Assembly: GCA_027946365.1 (NCBI GenBank)
Contig: JAPEUQ010000019.1
Span: forward strand, 372,001-436,000
Origin: Kalmusia sp. IMI 367209
Lineage: Eukaryota; Ascomycota; Dothideomycetes; Pleosporales; Didymosphaeriaceae
DNA: 64,000 bases
Direction of reading: 5' to 3'
The notes beneath the pieces were generated by a model, which saw only the letters and a list, made by a program, of their open reading frames with translations, was not told where the DNA came from and searched no databases. Both the position numbers and the translations under genes were made by a program. This document shows, piece after piece, positions 23,996 through 34,800 of this stretch; within the stretch, counting starts at the first letter, position 1, and the number at the start of each line of letters is the position of its first letter.

Positions 23996-25107
23996 GGTTG
24001 CGGGATTGGACTGTGAGCGGGCAGAATGTGTTCAATGATTTAAGTGAGAGTGGTGATTGAGAAGAGAGTGGAGGGGGAAGGTTGGAAAAAGGCAGAGAGA
24101 CATTGGGATGGTTGACTTAAAGACAGTGGTCAAGAAGAGTAGTTTTATTGTCCAATCGGAGGCGTGATAGACCGAGGAGAGCAAGGTCTCGGAATTTATG
24201 GCGGGTCTGCTAGATGCCAAGTAGAGGACGTCGTGTGAAAGTATGTAGATGATGAAGTGGGGTGCGGTGGGAGGTTTTAACCCGATGGGGTACCGACCGC
24301 CTGTCGGTGTTGAGAACCGGCCGACAGCCGTAGCTCGGTCTACTTGTTACCCTTTGCTTCGTTGATGGGAATTTTCATTGAACAGCTCAAAAAGGTCTTG
24401 TGAAAGCTGGGTGAAACAGTGATGATATGTAAGTAATCCCTATGTCAGGAGTGGAAAGGTGCACTACAGACAGTGAGCGCTGCGAGAACAACGTCTCGAC
24501 GACTTTTTTCCTGAACTTCTCTAACCCCAGCAGTTGGAGTATAAACAAGCTTGCCCATCAAGTACATGCCTCCTACAAATTTAGATCGCAGTTCGTTATG
24601 CTTGATAAAGTGTATCGTGCTTTGACATAATCCGACGAGCCTGTATACGTTCGAAGATCACTAGCGTGGTGTAAGAATTAGAACATCGAGGTAGTACGTG
24701 ACTCAGGGCTTAATAATCGGGGGGTTTAAAGGCTTTTAGGATAGTAGAAAAGGACTGAGCCTGAAGCATCGTACGATAGTCAAATTGCCAAAAAGATCAT
24801 GACTCTATTTACCGATTGCGGATTCTACCGAACAAATTCATGCCGTACTCAACACTACCCTATCTGAAGAAGCAAAGAAGGGACACCGAATAGACAAACG
24901 CCATTCCCCCTCAAATGGCTGCAGGATCGGAGCTGCACGGATATGGGGCCATTATGGCGGGGCATCCTCCAGATGATCCCTTCGGAATCCATTCCTTCAG
25001 TCTGATCCTGATCCTGATCCCGATCATGATCCTGATCCTATTTCTAATCCTAATCTCTGCCCTCCAATTTTAGCTTCAACTAGCGGACGCAACGATATTA
25101 ATTAAAG
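23996..25107. other. Sulfatase promoter and AT-rich boundary of the accessory island
   Basis: The first about 300 bp should be the sulfatase promoter. From about 24,300 the sequence becomes irregular with no coding signal. A hexanucleotide-type repeat lies at its right end (listed separately). Confidence 0.5.
24999..25055. repeat. Imperfect hexanucleotide tandem repeat (CTGATC-like)
   Basis: About eight degenerate copies of a CTGATC unit that drifts into CTAATC. It ends about 50 bp before the start of the STAND pseudogene. Confidence 0.7.
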
Positions 25108-26178
25108 ATGGATCTGATGACCGCCTTGCAACTTGGCGTGCATGTCGCACAGAGGATGTGACAGTTTCGTAAAGAGAGTGTGGAGCTCCCGAAACATGAG
25201 CAGCGTTCAAATGAAGCTCGCTATCATGATATCAGCGGCCCAAAGGTTAAAAAAGACTGCAAATACGGCGATTAGACTAAGCATAAACTCGCTACGAGTG
25301 ATACAATGGAATTCCTACGTACCGTGGAGGGTTATTGCCGTGCCGTCGAGTCTATCCTCGATAAATATCCACCCAGAGAAAATGATTCAAAGTTTGAGCG
25401 ATTCGGTCGCACTCGGAAAAGCATACGTAAGGACAGACAGGTGGAGGGGCTCTCTGTCAAATTAACAGTTGACGCCAATTTTCTCACACTGCTCTTTGGT
25501 ACTAATTTCACTCAGTCGGCAGCCAATCCTATCCCTCATCTGGTCCAAAGAGCGTTCTTCCATGTTCCTCCTCGCGATGTTCGGAATTTTATGGGACGTG
25601 GAGACGCCTGGAAACGATCACAGCCTCATTAGTTGATGCAGTGGTGTGTCCACAGCGCTTAATAGTAGTCTGTGGCCTGGGAGGCTTGGGGATAACACAA
25701 TTGGCCTTAGAGTGTTGCCGACAATCTAGAGGCAGCATCTATCCTTGGATATTTTGGGTCAATGCTTCGTCAAAAGCCTCCCTCAATCGAGAGTGTATTC
25801 GAAGAAATGAGCCATATCTTAAAAGCCCCCGATCAAGTCTACCCAAGTCGCACCCCGAGCATTCAGTACGTCAAGACGGCCCTTCGTGAGTGAAATGAGC
25901 CTTAGCTTCTAGTATTTAACAATCACGATCATACACAAGAGTATGATATACGCGACTCCATTCCACAAAATGATGCAGGCTACACACTCATCACTACTCG
26001 TAGTGACTAAGTGGGAAGAGTTGGATATCGAGTTGCATTGGATATGATGCTAGAAGCCGATACTATCGAGTTGCTCCTTGTTCGTACCAGAATACCAAGC
26101 GACGACGAGTCCATATCGGACGGAAAGACAACACAAGTGCTCACAATCCGGGAAAGTGACATTTCACCATTCTTATAA
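25108..26178 (+). pseudogene. STAND (NB-ARC) NTPase pseudogene
   Basis: An ATG at 25108 begins MDLMTALQLGVHVAQ, resembling the N-terminal helix of fungal STAND proteins. The frame is interrupted by TGA at 25159 and TAG at 25273 but continues as EFLRTVEGYCRAVESILDKY and reaches the pre-NB-ARC motif (PPRDVRNFMGRGD) before a stop near 25630. A shifted frame then carries the P-loop region VVCGLGGLGITQLALE, where the Walker A lysine is replaced by isoleucine, and WIFWVNASSKASLN. Further shifted blocks give EEMSHILKAPDQVYPSRTPS and DAGYTLITTRSD, followed by LDMMLEADTIELLLVRTRI, where the nucleotide-binding domain fades. At least two in-frame stops and two frame changes make it non-functional. No C-terminal repeat domain was found, so it is also truncated. 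Confidence 0.75.
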
Positions 26179-26536
26179 CATGTTCTTCCTTGTGCCAGTC
26201 TCACTTGAGTAGATCTTGTTTATAGAATCTCAAAACATCACCTTGCCACGGAGAAGAACAAGATTAGGCGAGAAATGAATTCATTACTCGGAAACTCTAT
26301 CAACAGGCGATCGATCCACACCGCCAAGGTCGAATGTACAAAAGCAAAGTCTATCACCAAATGCCACTATCTACAAATCCTACAATCCTCGACTGTCTCC
26401 AGTACATGTCCCCCCGTGTTCCTGTTCTGCTCGGCTAGCGAGTCATGCAGAGCGGAGCCTAAGAGTACGAATTAGCCACTGCGAAGGAAGGATGTTATTC
26501 AAGTCGGCACACACCTTTTCAGGATCGCATCTGCAT
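26179..26536. other. Short intergenic stretch after STAND relic
   Basis: Probably decayed remainder of the STAND gene plus the 3' region of the small secreted protein gene on the opposite strand. No feature is recognised. Confidence 0.4.
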
Positions 26537-26802
26537 TTAGATCTGGACCTCGACCTCGACGGCCTCGACATCGCGGGCCTCCTTGGGAGCCTCAACCTCA
26601 CGAGTGCGGAGCCAGTCGCGAGCCTTAGCAGTGAAGCCAGAAGAGCTGACGGAGCGCGAGCAGAGAGCGCCTGTTCATCGTTAGCCAAGCTATCCCAGAG
26701 TGTAGAGCAGGAGATAGGATCGCACGAACCGTTGATCCCGCAGGTCTTAGCCGTAGCGGCGGCAGCGAAGGTGAAAGCAACGATGACAGCGGAGAACTTC
26801 AT
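26537..26802 (-). CDS. Small secreted protein, 68 residues (two-exon model)
   Basis: The ATG at 26802 starts a clear signal peptide (MKFSAVIVAFTFAAAATA, cleavage expected before or after K19). Exon 1 is 26802-26730 and exon 2 is 26670-26537, with intron 26729-26671 (GTTCGT...CTAACGATGAACAG, phase 1). The mature peptide then begins KTCGINGALC and ends in an acidic, valine-rich tail (REVEAPKEARDVEAVEVEV). Without splicing the frame runs to 26443 as 119 residues, but its last 70 residues are Arg/Ser/Leu-rich in the manner of a wrong frame. The strong branch point and balanced composition favour splicing. I do not recognise a family. Secretion, small size and location in the island suggest an effector-like or cell-surface peptide, and this is inference only. 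Confidence 0.55.
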
Positions 26803-28281
26803 TTTGACTGAGGTGTTTGGAGTTTGTTGATTTGAAAAATCGAAGAGTGGATTGAAGGAAGTGGATCAAGTGATAGTAAACTACGCTGGGTAGTGAAGCG
26901 AAGAGTGGAAAGCAAGTTGGAAGTGTTGGTAAGGAATGTGTTGGAAGTGAATGTGGATGGGGAAAGAAACGTTGGAGCGATGAGGACGCATGCTTTATAC
27001 AGATTCTGGTGATGGTTGTGCTGCTGTACTATTTGCGTCGTTTGCTAGAAGAGGCAATGTGAGGTTGTCGGAGCCCGTTGGAGGATTGTGTAAGGCTGGG
27101 AGTCGTGACAGGGTGCCTGAGTACCACATGAAGATCGTGAAACCGTGGGTCTCCCGGATGGCCGTACAATGCGAAGTGTCATGATTCATGTCGCATTAGC
27201 GCCAGTGTAGCATAGCAGCACAGCGAGCGAGCGCTGTATTTTCTCTATCATGTTCATCACTTAGTCTTCAGAAGATCTTCATTGTTGTAGTATAGGAATG
27301 TGCTATTGTGTATGCCTCCATAGAGGCCCCTTTCAAGTAGCTTGCACAACAATGTATCAACAAACCAAGACTGATATGCTAGCGAGCTCGTCCGGACTCA
27401 AAACAATGCCGACGTTTGTGGGGCAATACTATGCGGCACTCTTCATAAGGCGCGCCCACCTATAGCTCTATATGGTAGGCGTCAAGAAACGGTTCCATAG
27501 AACTCAATGGCCAAAAAAAGCCTTCCAATCAAAAGGCGTTATCCACGGCCGGAGGCAAGGCCAGCCCCAGAAGTATGCTCGTTTGATAGACCAATCGGAG
27601 ATTTGTTGGTGTTTCAGATAAGGCCTCCCCCTGCGAGACTCACCCCCAAAACCGCCTAGTCCCCCTGAAACGCCGACAGCGATCTCCGAAAAAGGATCCT
27701 TTGAATCATGTTTCAACCACATACCTTGGGCTCAGTAGCTGCTAAACCGCCTTGACAAGGGTAGTCGTCACTCCGCCACCCGAGATGTCGCAACGCCCGA
27801 CTACGCGTAATTTAACCTTAACGAACTCCGATGGACGCCCTACACTATTACCAAATCGCCTAAGTAGTACACTGGGGCGCATATGCACGTATCCTGCAAA
27901 GGCCTCCGATTGTGCCAACGACAAGATCGGACAAGCCACCTGCAGATGTCCGTATCGCATGACCGACATGTTGTCGCATAGTGCTCGACCTCGTCGTGAA
28001 AGGGAAGGATTACGCAAAGTTTGAGGACTTCGGTTGTTACATCAAAGACTTTGGCGGACATTGCAACAAGCGCCTGGCAATGGCTCCAATTCTCCGATCA
28101 AGTGTTCCTGCTCCCGACTCGTTTCGATTTTTATGGAAGCATCAAGTTTACTTGGACTGCCCACTCATTCATTTGCTTTCATTCAGGGTTATCTCGTGCT
28201 CCTTGCCCTACAGCGGCTTTCAACTTTCACACACTCATTTTGTTCCTTTTTTCTCTTCTTCGTCACTCTTTTGGAACCTTC
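26803..28281. other. Intergenic region, divergent promoters
   Basis: 1.48 kb between the small secreted protein gene and the MBOAT gene. Open frames (for instance 27504-27722 minus, 27752-28024 plus) have no recognisable domain. An open frame continues upstream of the MBOAT ATG but contains no ATG. Nothing else is supported. Confidence 0.45.
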
Positions 28282-29622
28282 ATGGCGGGCCTTGAGGGGG
28301 AATGGACCCTCGCGAAGGGTGCCCAACCTATCTTTTGGTCAATCGTTTGGCCGTTTACCTGTCTCGTCGTTGTCTCGTTCCCTAATAAGATCAACCGATG
28401 GACAGGCGTATCAATGGTCCTGGCTTCAGGATACTGTGCATGGCAGACAGCTACCGGTCTTTCTCCCGATGGTACACTCAATGAGATGTATGTTCGATAC
28501 ATCCTGATCGGTGGTTCACACGTTCTAGCGATGGCATATAAGAACCCCTGCATAGAAGAAGTCCCAAACCACGTAAGTAGCTGTGGGTATACTTTATGCG
28601 TTCTCGGAAACTGACACTCGCTGTAGCTTGAACCTAGATATGTGAATTCTACCTGGAATCCTTGGTACAGAGGTTGGAAGACTGTGTTCAACGTCCGTGG
28701 AATAGGAACCGAATGGGAGAACCCATACCTCTGGCCAGATATCAAATATACTTGGCTGGCCCAGAAGCCTTCCACAGAGAGCAACGAATTTGATACCAGA
28801 GGTCTCACTACACGCCACAACCTCACAGCTAGGGGAAGATGGACAGGTATCGCTATTCGCTGCGGATATTTGGTGTTAAACTTCTTTCTCCTAGCGGCGT
28901 ACTACGAATTCATGGACCCACAGATGTTGCTCAGTGTTCCACCTCAGCTATCAGACTACACCCGCGAAAAAGAAGGCATCATTCGGCGTCTACTGCAGAC
29001 CTTCCTCGGCAGAACTCCGCCCGTGACGCCCGTGACGGCCCGCGAATTCCAGCTACGCGCTCTGGAAGCATTCGATAAAGTCGTCGGCGATTTCCTCCTC
29101 ATATCTCTGTATCACGATACCTGCGCTGTGGTGTGGATGACTCTCGGTCTGGACGAGTCATGGGAGTGGCCTCCGCTCTATGGCAGGATCGCCGAAGCGT
29201 ACACCATGCGCCGGTTCTGGACTATGTATTGGCATAGGACTTTTTACAAATCGTCTAATAGTCACGCAGCCCTCATATCAAATCACATCCTCGGTATCAA
29301 GAAGCGCACCATATATACTCGGGTTCTCAATGCGTTTTTGGTGTTTGGAATCAGTGGGATCATGCATTCTATGGTGGAGACGAGGCTTGGCCACCCGTGT
29401 GCGTGGGGAAGAAATTTGTGGTACTGGGTGCTCCAACCTGTTGCCTTCATGATTGAAGGGGTAGTGCAGTTCTATTGGGGAAAAGTCAGAGCGAGGATAG
29501 GGACTTTGGTTAGTCCTCGAGCATTGAATGCTTTCGAGCGGATTGTTGGATATTCATGGGTGTGTGCTTGGCTGATTTGGGAAGCTCCGAAGCATTCTTT
29601 CCCGCTTATGACCTGTACGTGA
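28282..29622 (+). CDS. MBOAT/wax-synthase-like membrane acyltransferase
   Basis: Two exons, 28282-28572 and 28627-29622 (intron 28573-28626, GTAAGT...TGTAG, phase 0), encode 428 residues. Several hydrophobic helices are spread through the protein (IVWPFTCLVVVSFP; AIRCGYLVLNFFLLAAYY). The family signature is visible: RRFWTMYWHRTFYKS with the conserved histidine, and FGISGIMHSMVE with the second. This is the wax-synthase-like branch of membrane-bound O-acyltransferases, which in fungi includes acetyltransferases of secondary metabolism such as trichothecene Tri7. No polyketide synthase, NRPS or terpene cyclase lies nearby, so the substrate is unknown. The start is the first ATG in the frame, since no ATG occurs in the preceding 87 open codons. 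Confidence 0.83.
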
Positions 29623-30004
29623 TTAAGGTCATCTTATTGGTCTCACAAATGCAAATGTTTTGATCATGCACCATTTGAATATTACTCTTATTGCGGAAGA
29701 TAGATAGTGACAACTGTATCATTCATGGACTGAAAAAGCAGTCGGACAAAACTGGGTGTATAGGTCTTGATCAAGGTACTTTGGGATGGAAAACACACGC
29801 GAAGACTGTACACAAGTTTCCGCTCTGTGATTGTATATCACATCTCAGCGTGGGACTCTTTAGGCTACCCAGGCAGATTGATGCTACATCATTGGCGCGC
29901 TAACGGGATAAACATGGAGTTACGTGTGTTTCGTCTGTCCCGGATGCCCAGGCTGGTTGATATTGTAAGTTGGCTATATATGTCAGTACTCTGTAATTTC
30001 AGAT
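29623..30004. other. Convergent intergenic region
   Basis: 380 bp between the convergent MBOAT and hydrolase genes. No feature was recognised. Confidence 0.5.
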
Positions 30005-31210
30005 TTAGACGTCATCTGTACGTACATTTCCGGTTGAGCCGATGATTTTGTTTCCATCCTTCTTCGTGGAAACAACATGACCCGCCAGTACCCCTCCATA
30101 AACCTGGGCATTTTCGTAGCTTATGTCCCCAGAGACATAGATACGCTACAATTTGATCAATTGAAGGTGGTAGTAAGATAGCAACTTTACTCACGTTCGG
30201 TTCGTCAGGCCGACTTTCAACTCCAATGTTCTCGATCCACCGTGCAAGGAGGAGGGAGACACTTTGAAATCCGCTTTCCCATTCACCGGCAAATTTGCAT
30301 ATATAAGAATGATTCGCTGAAATCGGTACTGGATCAAATCCTGGTAGTGTGGCAGATTCCTTGCTGACGATGACGCCTAGGTCAAGGGTTTTCCGTTTCT
30401 TAACCTCGAACAAGAATGTCGGACTGGTTTCGAAGAAACAGGCCACAGCGACCGGTGCTCCTTGAACATCCCTCTCCTTCAGAAACTTAAGAAACTCATT
30501 TCTGATTTCAGCGAGTTTCTCGGACTCTTTGTTCAGCTCCTCAACGTCTTCCTTGTTGGTGTCTTGTCGCAGCAACTTCAAGAAGTTTAATGCAGTAACA
30601 CCTGGTTTCGACTTAGTCGAACCTTCGAAAGGCGTGCCTAGGAAGATGGTTCCGCAAGTGTGGTCTATGAGCAATTTGCTTGCCTCATCTCCAGCACGAG
30701 AGCGAGACAGCGCATTTGCACAGACAAGTCCACCGAGACTGTGCGCGACAAAGATTATTGGTCGTTCAGTCTATAAAATTTGATCAGAAAGTGTAGTAAA
30801 TATGAATGTATCTGCCTACTGATTGAGTCTTCGAGCGTAAGTTTGCGAGGCTTTGGAGCAATAGCGACGAGTGATCGTCAATTTTGGCTCCGACTGGCGT
30901 GTTCTTCTTTGAAAAATAGAAATGCACAAAGTCCGCATTGTATCCAAATGTCAGAATACGAGCGGTTGGCGCTTGTTTCGGGAGCAATTCCTGCGGCCAG
31001 AACGAAGCTGGAAACTCCCTTGTTTGTTCAAACGTCCAAGTGTCCTTGCGATTGCCACCAAGACCGTGAATGAAGACAATACTAGATACATGGATTAGTT
31101 TATCAAGAAGATTACTTAGACGTTTACTGAGATACTTACTCAACATTAGCCTCATCGGCGTTCTCGGGCTCCCAAACAGGCAAAAGGCCAATACTCTCAT
31201 TGTTGGCCAT
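30005..31210 (-). CDS. SesB-like alpha/beta hydrolase with Gly/Asn-rich C-terminal motif
   Basis: Four exons, 31210-31140, 31081-30820, 30770-30195 and 30145-30005, encode 349 residues. The hydrolase core has IVFIHGLGGNRKDTWTF (oxyanion region, about residues 25-41), the nucleophile elbow FVAHSLGGL with Ser122, FLGTPFEGS, and NHSYICKF carrying the probable catalytic histidine. This is the serine-esterase/lipase-type domain seen in fungal SesB proteins and at the N terminus of some STAND receptors. Exon 4 alone encodes residues 304-349: the hydrolase fold ends at its border and a segment rich in Gly, Asn, Val and Tyr follows (ENAQVYGGVLAGHVV, then DGNKIIGSTGNV). Such tails on SesB-type effectors are known to act as amyloid signalling motifs in some species, and that role here is inference. 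It is divergent from the next gene. Reading through the introns gives stops. Confidence 0.85.
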
Positions 31211-31854
31211 GTTGACTTATTTGGAACTGAAGCTTCGCTCTCGATATTTACCAAATTATGAGGACTTAAATACGTGCGGTCCACGACGCAATACTACCCT
31301 AGGCTGACGACTGCATAGACGACAGCTCACAGAAGTTTACCGGTACTGGAACTCACCGGTCCGCTTCTCTCAACATACTTCATAAAGGTTGGTCTTTTTC
31401 CCGTTCAAGCAGGCTGCCGAATTTAGGCAAGATTTACGGCAAGGCCGAGAATTTCCTCGTCATGGCTTGGGAGCTGAAGCTCGCGCATCGCAGCTGGAGT
31501 CGGCATCTTCTGCAGACCAATACGCTATCAAGCGAAAAGCAGGGATCTGCATCATAAGTATCCGGTGAGGTAGAGCGCGTCATAGAATTTGATTCGCTAA
31601 ATGTGACATGGGATTACGAGCCAAATGCAAGGTTCATTTCTTTGAAATTTCAGCCTACTGCCCTGGGCCCGTTATGGCAGCCTCTAGCAACTGAAGGGCT
31701 GGGGCTACTTGTTCACCTAGCAAGGCTACTTTTTCGCCCATATACTTCACACGGGATTGTCCTCGACGGCAACCCACATCGTTCCTCTAATTCGAAGCGC
31801 ATGCTGTTCTTTTTACTTCATTAATTGTCTGCTCCTATCTGATGCGCTGTTCAG
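31211..31854. promoter_or_regulatory. Divergent promoter between SesB-like hydrolase and motif-bearing partner
   Basis: 644 bp shared upstream region of two divergent genes whose products carry related short motifs. Co-regulation is plausible from the arrangement. No specific binding site is claimed. Confidence 0.45.
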
Positions 31855-34800
31855 ATGGAGGGCGGGGGGCCTGGCGCTCCGCCTTCCTATGGAGACCAGA
31901 TTCGTGCGGATGGCAATCAGACGTTTCACGGCTCAAACAAAGTTGACGGAGCACAAGCTGGGCATGTTTTCGGTGACTAGAACATGTTTGTTGGTGGGTA
32001 TCCTACCACGAATCCTTCTTCGGGACCTCACATGAGCTTTATTAGGTCAAATTCACAATACAATTACGCTCACAGCTGAAGTTGTGGCACAAATGACTGA
32101 GAAGGCATCGAAGTTAAACTCACGAAGTTCCGAATTCGAAATAAAGAAGAAGATCAAACTGGTAACAGCCTCAATCAAGAATACTTCCATGATTTTCAAC
32201 AGTATTTCGAAATTCTTAGATGACATCAAAGAGAACAAGGAATATTTAACCCGAACTATCGAGAAATTTCAGATACAGATCACTGAGTACCAGCAGATGC
32301 TCACATCATATACTCTAAAGGTTGACGAGTTTGACCCTGCGATAAGCAACTCCGAAGCGTTCGGAGACGACCTTGACCTTATGAAAGCCGAGGTGAGGTT
32401 TCGAAGGGAGCAATTGCAGGTAGATTTAAGCTGTTTTAACATGAGTATCTACTTTGCGAAAGTGGAAAGGTAATTGAGCAACCATAATACTTATCGTATG
32501 GAAAGCTTATATGCCTGCAGTTTGCCTCAAGCATACGAGGACAATATTTTGTCGCAATTTCATTCCGCACAACAAAAGAAAATGGATTTCCAGGCCATGC
32601 GATTTAACAGTTCGATAGTTACACCTGATCCTCCATTGGACTTTGTCACGTCAGGTCAACATCCTAATCCACATGGTTCGATGCCTTACCATCATTCCAT
32701 GGAGGAAGGAATCCGTGATAGAGGAACAGGATCTCCACAACCAACAGACCCTCGCAACAGAGGAAATGCAGGATCAAGACGGCATCGGCGTATATCAAAT
32801 TTGTGGGACAGGCTACAAGGACGTCACCCAGCTCAATTTCCAGTCACGAATGGAAGGGCTCCCCCGCCACCGTATACACCACCAGAAAACACTGGTAAAA
32901 AAGACTCCACACGTCCTTACCGCATAAAAAAGAGTGTTCCAGTTTCAGTTCCATTTGACGCTCAACCAGAGCCAAATAATGCAGCCCCCTATTGGAATCT
33001 TGGCCGTCATGAAGGGAGGTCTCACAACCTAATAAACTTCTCTTTCAAACCCACATACGTATGCTGGTCTTTGACCACTCCAAGTTCTCCAAAGAGCAAT
33101 TCTAGAGGGACGTGCAAACACTATAACAGTGAATTGCTACACATCGCTTCAGACGAGCTATGCTTAGAAGTTATCGCGCAGAAGCAGCGTGGCGGCAACA
33201 AAGTCTTGCAAAAGTACCACAATATCAAATCTAGACGACAACGCCGGGCGATTGATGGACTGCTTTCTGAACAGGACGTACTTCTCAAAATGCAAGACGC
33301 TAGGCTCAGATGGGTGATGGTCAGTCTCCAGTTCGAAAAAGAGAGGGCTGGACTTATTATTTGGCGAAAGAGTGTTACGACAGGCATGATAGTCGTGCTG
33401 AAGACGGAGTTGATGCCGCCGCATGGGCCCTCTTGCTCTTGTCCTCTATGTCGACCTCATCAAAAAAACGCATCTTCAAATCAAGGTTGGCAACACTTGA
33501 CTTCGAGTTTGCCACCACCGCGAGGGACACTGCCCCAGATACCAGGTCCAACTAACGCGGTACCTCAAATTGAAAATCAAAGCATCCATCATACGAACGT
33601 AGCACAAGAAGTTAGAGCACCGAGAATGAATCTACAGCCTCAAATCTCGCCATCAAATCCTCCCCCTGTGCAGATTCATCGAGTCAGCATGCTAGAACCT
33701 TTTCCAGCAAATGACTTGAGAGCCAAGCATGCAACTCATAACCAACATCAATTCCTCAACCCCATGTCAATGGAGGAAAAGAACCCAAGGAGAAAACCAC
33801 GACGGAAACGAACATATTCATCGAATAATTCATCCATCTCGTCTTTCCGACCACCAAGTTCCTCAGATTCAGGCCGCAAAAAGAGATCGCCGCAGAATAT
33901 TCACATCCATGTACATACGAATGGCAAGGATAACCGAGTATCGCGATCTACGGAGAGTTCAACGATAGACCGAAGTGATACCAGTGAGTATCCAGAGGGT
34001 CGACTTCGTCCAAGGCCTGGTAGAGTTCGCGATACTTCACCACGAGTGCACATTGCTGCCAAGAAAGCTCGAGACAATAGGAATAACTTGGGGCGTACGA
34101 GCATTCCTGAAAGAAGAAGATATTCTGCGCAAGCAGATGACTACAATGACACCTCCGAAGATTCAATCGGAGGCATTAGATCAGATTTCTCGAAGCCAAC
34201 AATCTACCAAGAACGTCAAGGCCGAATTCCACGCGATTTCATTGAAGAGCAGAGACGCGTTGCAAGATCGCATCGTCCTGTCTATCAACCCAGACCTAGT
34301 ATACCCGCTGCTCGGCAGAATGTATTGGCAGATGACTACGCCAACTATCACATGCCTAATATCATTCCACGGCCCTTGGCTGCACATGACCGTATTCCCG
34401 TCGTTGCTCCACGACCAGGCTGGGAATCGCCTCGATTCGCCTCACTCGATATTCAAATACCTCCCAGAATGGCCATTATAAGGCCGCCATCTCCACAACG
34501 TCGGTTATTATCCGGGTATCCTCCATTTGGGCCACCGCACAGGCTTCACAGCGCACCTAATATGCATCACACTCCAGCACATCGTATCTATAATTCTAAA
34601 TATGCTCCACCACCACCACCCGTGCCTGGATACCCGCGTCCTTCATCTCCAACGCCTCATCTTCAACAAGCCGCACAACCCGTTGTGAATATTTCTTCTA
34701 CGCCATCATCTCGCTATGTTCCTGTCCCGCCTTTAGCCTCGTCGACTTCAGAGTATCCATCAGCACTTGTTGGTACACACGGACGGCACCGAACTACATT

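Noticed and set aside
28021..28281. Upstream extension of the MBOAT frame
   Set aside because: Open but without any ATG, so the start at 28282 was kept.
28282..31210. A secondary-metabolite cluster around the MBOAT gene
   Set aside because: No polyketide synthase, NRPS, terpene cyclase, P450 or cluster regulator is present.
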